In this document: piece by piece, positions 60,419 to 64,000 of the stretch
How positions within the stretch are numbered: position 1 is the stretch's first letter
Layout of the letters: the number at the start of each line of letters is the position of its first letter
NCBI GenBank assembly: GCA_900100835.1
Contig: FNCM01000005.1
Span: 151,899 to 215,898 of the forward strand
Origin: Selenomonas sp. WCT3
GTDB taxonomy: Bacteria; Bacillota; Negativicutes; Selenomonadales; Selenomonadaceae
Direction: 5' to 3'
DNA length: 64,000 bases
Notes under the pieces: model-generated
The model's database searches: none
What the model was told of the DNA's origin: nothing
What the model saw: only the letters and a program-made list of their open reading frames with translations
Position numbers and translations under genes: made by a program

Positions 60419-61654
60419 ATGGCAACCATTAACGATAACTATCTAAAACTAGCCGGCAGCTATCTTTTTGCTGAGATTGGCCGCCGTGTCGCTGCATTTA
60501 AAGAAGCCAATCCTCAGGCCGATATCATTCGCCTGGGTATCGGCGACGTCACCCAGCCGCTGCCAGCAGCCTGCATCGAAGCAATGCATAAAGCCGTTGA
60601 TGAACTTTCCCAGGCGGAAACCTTCCGTGGTTATGGTCCGGAACAGGGTTATTCTTTCTTGACCGACGCCATTATTGAAAACAATTATACCAAGCGCGGT
60701 ATTTCCATTGATTCTGATGAAATTTTTGTCAGCGATGGCTCCAAGAGCGATTGCGGCAACATTCAGGAAATCTTCGGTCTCGACAATAAAGTCGCCATCA
60801 CGGATCCGGTATACCCAGTATACCTTGACACCAACGTCATGGCCGGACGTACTGGCACCCTGCAGGCCGATGGCCACTTTGAAGGCGTAACCTACCTCCC
60901 CTGTGATGCCAGCAACAACTTCGCACCGGAACTTCCAAAAGATCATGTGGATATGATTTACCTCTGCTGCCCGAACAACCCAACGGGAACCACACTCTCC
61001 CGTGCAGAGCTGAAAAAATGGGTTGACTATGCCCGCGAGAATCAGTCGGTCATTCTCTTCGACGCTGCCTATGCCGCTTATATCACCGAAGAGGATGTAC
61101 CACGTTCCATCTACGAAATCGAAGGCGCAAAGGACGTTGCTATTGAGTTCCGTTCCTTCTCCAAAACCGCCGGCTTCACCGGAACCCGTTGTGGTTACAC
61201 CATCATTCCGAAAACCGTCAAAGGCCGTGCTGCCGATGGAACCCTGGTGGAATTCAACAAGCTTTGGAATCGCCGTCACACGACGAAATTCAACGGCACA
61301 GCTTACATTGTTCAGCGCGGTGCCGCTGCCATCTACACGCCGGAAGGCCAGCAGCAGGTCAAGGAACTCGTTGGCTATTATATGGAAAATGCCCGCATCA
61401 TCCGCGAAGGACTCGAGGCAGCTGGCATAACTGCTTATGGCGGCGTCAATGCTCCCTATATCTGGCTCAAAACACCAAACGGCATGTCGTCCTGGGACTT
61501 CTTCGACAAACTGCTCACCGAAGTCAATATCGTCGGCACACCAGGCGCTGGCTTTGGTCCCTGCGGCGAAGGCTACTTCCGTCTTACAGCCTTCGGTGAC
61601 CGTGAGAACACCCTGCGCGCTGTTGAACGCATCAAAACGAAACTGCGCTTCTAA
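60419..61654 (+). CDS. dapL: LL-diaminopimelate aminotransferase
   Basis: This 411-residue fold-type I PLP enzyme converts tetrahydrodipicolinate directly to LL-DAP in lysine and peptidoglycan synthesis, bypassing succinylated intermediates. It shows [22 protein letters not shown]-like [13 protein letters not shown], and the PLP-lysine block [16 protein letters not shown]. Length matches DapL. ATG 60419 follows AGGAGG; upstream in-frame residues precede the RBS. It is monocistronic. Confidence 0.95.
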   Translation: MATINDNYLKLAGSYLFAEIGRRVAAFKEANPQADIIRLGIGDVTQPLPAACIEAMHKAVDELSQAETFRGYGPEQGYSFLTDAIIENNYTKRGISIDSDEIFVSDGSKSDCGNIQEIFGLDNKVAITDPVYPVYLDTNVMAGRTGTLQADGHFEGVTYLPCDASNNFAPELPKDHVDMIYLCCPNNPTGTTLSRAELKKWVDYARENQSVILFDAAYAAYITEEDVPRSIYEIEGAKDVAIEFRSFSKTAGFTGTRCGYTIIPKTVKGRAADGTLVEFNKLWNRRHTTKFNGTAYIVQRGAAAIYTPEGQQQVKELVGYYMENARIIREGLEAAGITAYGGVNAPYIWLKTPNGMSSWDFFDKLLTEVNIVGTPGAGFGPCGEGYFRLTAFGDRENTLRAVERIKTKLRF

Positions 61655-61668
61655 TTTCCACTAACGCA

Positions 61669-61711
61669 AAAATGCCCCGTTGACTCAACTGCGAGTCAAC
61701 GGGGCATTTTA
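61669..61711. terminator. Terminator between dapL and the 61717 gene
   Basis: AAAATGCCCCGTTGACTC / GAGTCAACGGGGCATTTT, a perfect 18-bp stem between convergent genes. Note the internal TTGACTC/GAGTCAA, which is not a TGACNNGTCA copy. Confidence 0.9.
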
Positions 61712-61716
61712 TATCG

Positions 61717-62025
61717 TTAATGAAAAAATAAATGGAGGATGAACCAGACCACAATGCCAACACCAGCTAACACCAGCATAAGCGGTCCCAACACGAAGAT
61801 GACAAAGGCCGCAATTGCCAGCAGCGTAAGAACAATAGCAATGCGATTTACCCAACTGATACGGCCAAACAACAAATCCTTCCAGCTTAAAGTCTGAAAA
61901 ACCAGCCGATCCGTCTGCTTTACCTTTTCCTCTTCTCTGCCAGTGCTCTCATCAATAGTAATCCCATCATAATCGTCGCATTCCGTCTCCGACATAACTC
62001 TTACTTCCGGCTCTTTTTCTTCCAT
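61717..62025 (-). CDS. Small membrane protein of unknown function (102 aa)
   Basis: I do not recognise this protein. It has an acidic N-terminal half (MEEKEPEVRVMSETECDDYD), then TDRLVFQTLSWKDLLFGRI, and two adjacent membrane helices at the C-terminus (IAIVLTLLAIAAFVIFVLGP; LVLAGVGIVVWFILHLFFH). ATG 62025 follows AGGAGG. It lies 29 bp after the 62055 gene and is likely co-transcribed with it. Confidence 0.7.
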   Translation of the reverse strand: MEEKEPEVRVMSETECDDYDGITIDESTGREEEKVKQTDRLVFQTLSWKDLLFGRISWVNRIAIVLTLLAIAAFVIFVLGPLMLVLAGVGIVVWFILHLFFH

Positions 62026-62054
62026 GCACCGCACCTCCTGCTATACTGCTAGGC

Positions 62055-63593
62055 TCATTCAAAATACATCGACCGGATAAATCCCTCTTCCGATAAATAA
62101 CGTGGGTCAAACAGCGAGCAGCCAAGCTTCTCCCGCATATCCACCATACAATTCAGCACGTCGTCCATTGCAGCTCCCAGGAAGCTGACAATCTCTGGCA
62201 AACTGGATAAATCCGTACCATTTATTTCCGCAAACTTCAGCAGCGCTGCCGTAATAAGAATCGATGGATTCATTTCCCGATAGGGGCAGCCGGATACGGC
62301 ACAATAATCCTCAAATAACCGAAGCGCCAGCTTGGCGGAATACTGGCTCATGCCAAATTTAATGGCGAAATGATGCAGTGCCTGCCGGTCATGCTCAGGA
62401 ATGGCCAAATCCGTCGTTGCCTCTTCCGCAACGGTTTCCACGGGATTTGCATGAACCACCTTGAGCTGCGCAAAGCGGGCCAAAATATTCAAGGCATGCC
62501 GAACCGCACCGGCTTCACGTCCCAAAAACTCCTCCATGGTTGCTTCCGGCGCCTGACATTTAAAGAGTTCATACTGCTTTAGAATCTCCGATTTCATTCG
62601 CTTCTGCAATTTTTTGCTGGCCGGCAACACCGTGACGTAATTCAGCATCATAATGCCCTTGCGGTGGATATGACCATACAAAAGACATTCCTCTACCTTG
62701 TCATCCATCATAATGGGCATGGGCAAATCCAAGATTTCATCCGTCAACAGGTTCCGGCAGGAAACAAAGTCCACATCAAAATATTCAATGGAAAACACCG
62801 AAAACTTCGCCTGCATCAAATCCAGCAGAATATCGCGCTCCGACGGCGACAAATTCTCCTGCTCCTTTTGGAAAAAGAGATGGACCGGGGGTTCATCGGA
62901 GCTCAACAGATGATAGTCGAATAAGAAAAAATCCCAAAAACTCAGCCAAAAAGCCCGGGCTTCCTCATCAGAAAGGTTATCCCCTAACTCCGTTACATCC
63001 GGCCCCACGTACATCATGACCGCCCGGTCTAAATCCATTTTGTATTTCGGCTTGCGGAAAAAAGCATCCATGCGATGAAGCAGTCCATCCATCAATGCAT
63101 TGAGATGCTGTATCTCTTCATCGGAAACATCTTCCCGATGCTCCAAGGAACTGTAAAACTCATCGGCGGAACGACGCGGCGGCATGGAAAACTGCTTGCC
63201 CTTTCGAAAGGATGCGCGTACCTCTTTCATGAACCCAGTCAGGTCCTCAAAATCATCCTGCCGGGGTAAATAGGCATAAAACTCTTCCAAAATCCCCAGC
63301 AGATGCATAACCGACGTTTCATCCAGACAAAAATCACTGTCCTCCTGCTGATAGCGATAGACCAGTTCTTGATAGTCATTTACCGTCAGCGAGCTTACGG
63401 AATAGAGATTGAGCTGCTCCACGTAAACGATAACCAAAGAAATAATGGTCCATATTTTCTTCAGCTCATTGTCGTGAACCCCATGCCAAGCTTTACGGCG
63501 CAGATATTTTTCTACAACATCCTGAGGCAGAATCATATCCAGAGCGGATTTTCCCTCATAAAAATACTCTACCAAAGAATACACATTTTTCAT
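62055..63593 (-). CDS. Large hypothetical cytoplasmic protein (512 aa)
   Basis: I do not recognise this protein. It starts MKNVYSLVEYFYEGKSALD and is helical and acidic throughout, with no signal peptide, membrane segment or common catalytic motif. Recurrent aromatic/Leu patterns (FWLSFWDFFLFDYHLLSSDEPP; FSIEYFDVDFVSC) suggest an all-helical fold. Cysteines are scattered. The ribosome site is weak (GGGG at about 10 bases). It lies just downstream of the rRNA operon terminator on the same strand and upstream of the small membrane protein gene. No function is proposed. Confidence 0.7.
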   Translation of the reverse strand: MKNVYSLVEYFYEGKSALDMILPQDVVEKYLRRKAWHGVHDNELKKIWTIISLVIVYVEQLNLYSVSSLTVNDYQELVYRYQQEDSDFCLDETSVMHLLGILEEFYAYLPRQDDFEDLTGFMKEVRASFRKGKQFSMPPRRSADEFYSSLEHREDVSDEEIQHLNALMDGLLHRMDAFFRKPKYKMDLDRAVMMYVGPDVTELGDNLSDEEARAFWLSFWDFFLFDYHLLSSDEPPVHLFFQKEQENLSPSERDILLDLMQAKFSVFSIEYFDVDFVSCRNLLTDEILDLPMPIMMDDKVEECLLYGHIHRKGIMMLNYVTVLPASKKLQKRMKSEILKQYELFKCQAPEATMEEFLGREAGAVRHALNILARFAQLKVVHANPVETVAEEATTDLAIPEHDRQALHHFAIKFGMSQYSAKLALRLFEDYCAVSGCPYREMNPSILITAALLKFAEINGTDLSSLPEIVSFLGAAMDDVLNCMVDMREKLGCSLFDPRYLSEEGFIRSMYFE

Positions 63594-63649
63594 AAATCTG
63601 AAACCCCGAAATTAAATATAGTCACAAATGCTATTATAACATAAGCACA

Positions 63650-63682
63650 CAAAAAAAGACACCCACAACCGCAGGTGTCTCA
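63650..63682 (-). terminator. rRNA operon terminator
   Basis: GACACCTGCGG / CCACAACC-type stem (GACACC / GGTGTC core) followed by TTTTTTTG on the minus strand, just after 5S rRNA. Confidence 0.8.
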
Positions 63683-63687
63683 ATTTA

Positions 63688-63805
63688 ACTGGCAACTCCC
63701 TATCCTCCCAGTCCGTCTCCAGACAAGTACTTTCGGCGTATATGTGCTTAACTACTGTGTTCGGTATGGGAACAGGTGGAACCACATAGCCAGCGTCACC
63801 AGATT
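63688..63805 (-). rRNA. rrf: 5S ribosomal RNA
   Basis: The minus strand begins CTGGTGACGCTGGC, has GGTTCCACCTGTTCCCATACC and CCGAACACAGTAGTTAAGC, and ends GGAGTTGCCAG, the universally conserved 5S blocks. About 117 nt. It follows 23S rRNA by about 65 bases. Confidence 0.96.
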
Positions 63806-63869
63806 TTCTTTGAATGAACTATGTCCACTCAAAACTATACAGAAGAAATTCGAACATTTTAGATGAAAA

Positions 63870-64000
63870 GTTAAGCCCTCGACTTATTAGTATTGGTCCG
63901 CTGCATGCCTTACGGCACTTCCACTCCCAACCTATCTACCTTGTCTTCTTCAAGGAGTCTTACTAGATTAACTCTATGAGATACTTCATCTCGAGACGGG
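63870..64000 (-). rRNA. rrl: 23S ribosomal RNA, 3' end (partial)
   Basis: The minus strand reads GGCATGCAGCGGACCAATAC, then TAATAAGTCGAGGGCTTAA, the conserved 3' end of 23S rRNA. The gene continues beyond the right edge; the 5' part is not in the window. Confidence 0.95.

Noticed and set aside
61669-61711. Further copy of the TTGAC palindrome
   Set aside because: The terminator contains TTGACTC...GAGTCAA separated by a 6-base loop, not TGACNNGTCA.
1-64000. tRNA genes, insertion sequences, prophage or integrase genes
   Set aside because: None recognised: no transposase or integrase motifs and no tRNA-like cloverleaf with a T-loop were seen.

Overview
The window looks like chromosomal DNA of a Gram-negative-type Firmicute (Negativicutes), most likely Selenomonas or a close relative. 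It pairs Firmicute-style genes (cdaA-cdaR-glmM, class III fructose bisphosphatase, MocR regulator, strong AGGAGG ribosome sites, frequent TTG starts) with an SLH-domain outer-membrane porin, Na+-pumping decarboxylase subunits (OadG/OadB), a DcuB-type C4-dicarboxylate carrier, MotAB and a BtuCDF/FecCD-type importer. The genus is an inference. Most genes lie on the minus strand, and an rRNA operon enters from the right edge, also on the minus strand.

Layout. 0-7.3 kb: secreted HAD phosphatase, LysM protein, OatA-like acyltransferase, two radical-SAM proteins (one B12-binding) and a GNAT. 7.4-13 kb: pepF, rpmB, a LuxR-type regulator, a candidate stand-alone small RNA (about 10.59-10.74 kb), a YgjP-like metalloprotein, hslO and a YfcE-type phosphoesterase. 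13-16.8 kb: complete riboflavin operon ribD-ribE-ribBA-ribH behind an FMN riboswitch. 16.8-24.3 kb: chemoreceptor with a structured leader, MetE-like protein with a divergent LysR regulator, rubrerythrin plus desulfoferrodoxin, fbp. 24.5-33.8 kb: dicarboxylate/amino-acid symporter, a MocR regulator/ECF S-component/ThiD-PdxK cluster (probable vitamin B6 or thiamin-precursor salvage), FIST-domain hybrid histidine kinase, nfo, and small proteins including a YjfB motility protein. 33.9-39.3 kb: feoA-feoB with a 52-residue Cys-rich partner, SLH porin, NSS symporter. 39.35-40.16 kb: a gene-free block holding two large related hairpins in inverted orientation. 40.2-51.1 kb: corrinoid/iron-chelate ABC importer, cobI, oadB-oadG, cbiK, glmM, an FAD dehydrogenase, cdaR, cdaA. 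51.2-64 kb: ilvE, acpS-nnrE/D, motAB, LysR, larA-dcuB, dapL, two genes of unknown function, 5S rRNA and the 3' end of 23S rRNA.

Two features are not explained by ordinary gene content. First, the palindrome TGACNNGTCA (often TTGACNNGTCAA) occurs 17 times where about one is expected by chance. It occurs singly and in tight clusters, inside genes, in intergenic DNA and as the stem of a terminator. Second, the 39.56-40.12 kb block carries two diverged copies of a roughly 200-bp hairpin unit facing each other. The candidate small RNA at 10.6-10.7 kb, with its own promoter, folded body and terminator, is a third unassigned element.

Start sites were chosen by ribosome-binding site and family length. 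Functions rest on recognisable motifs; no database search was run.
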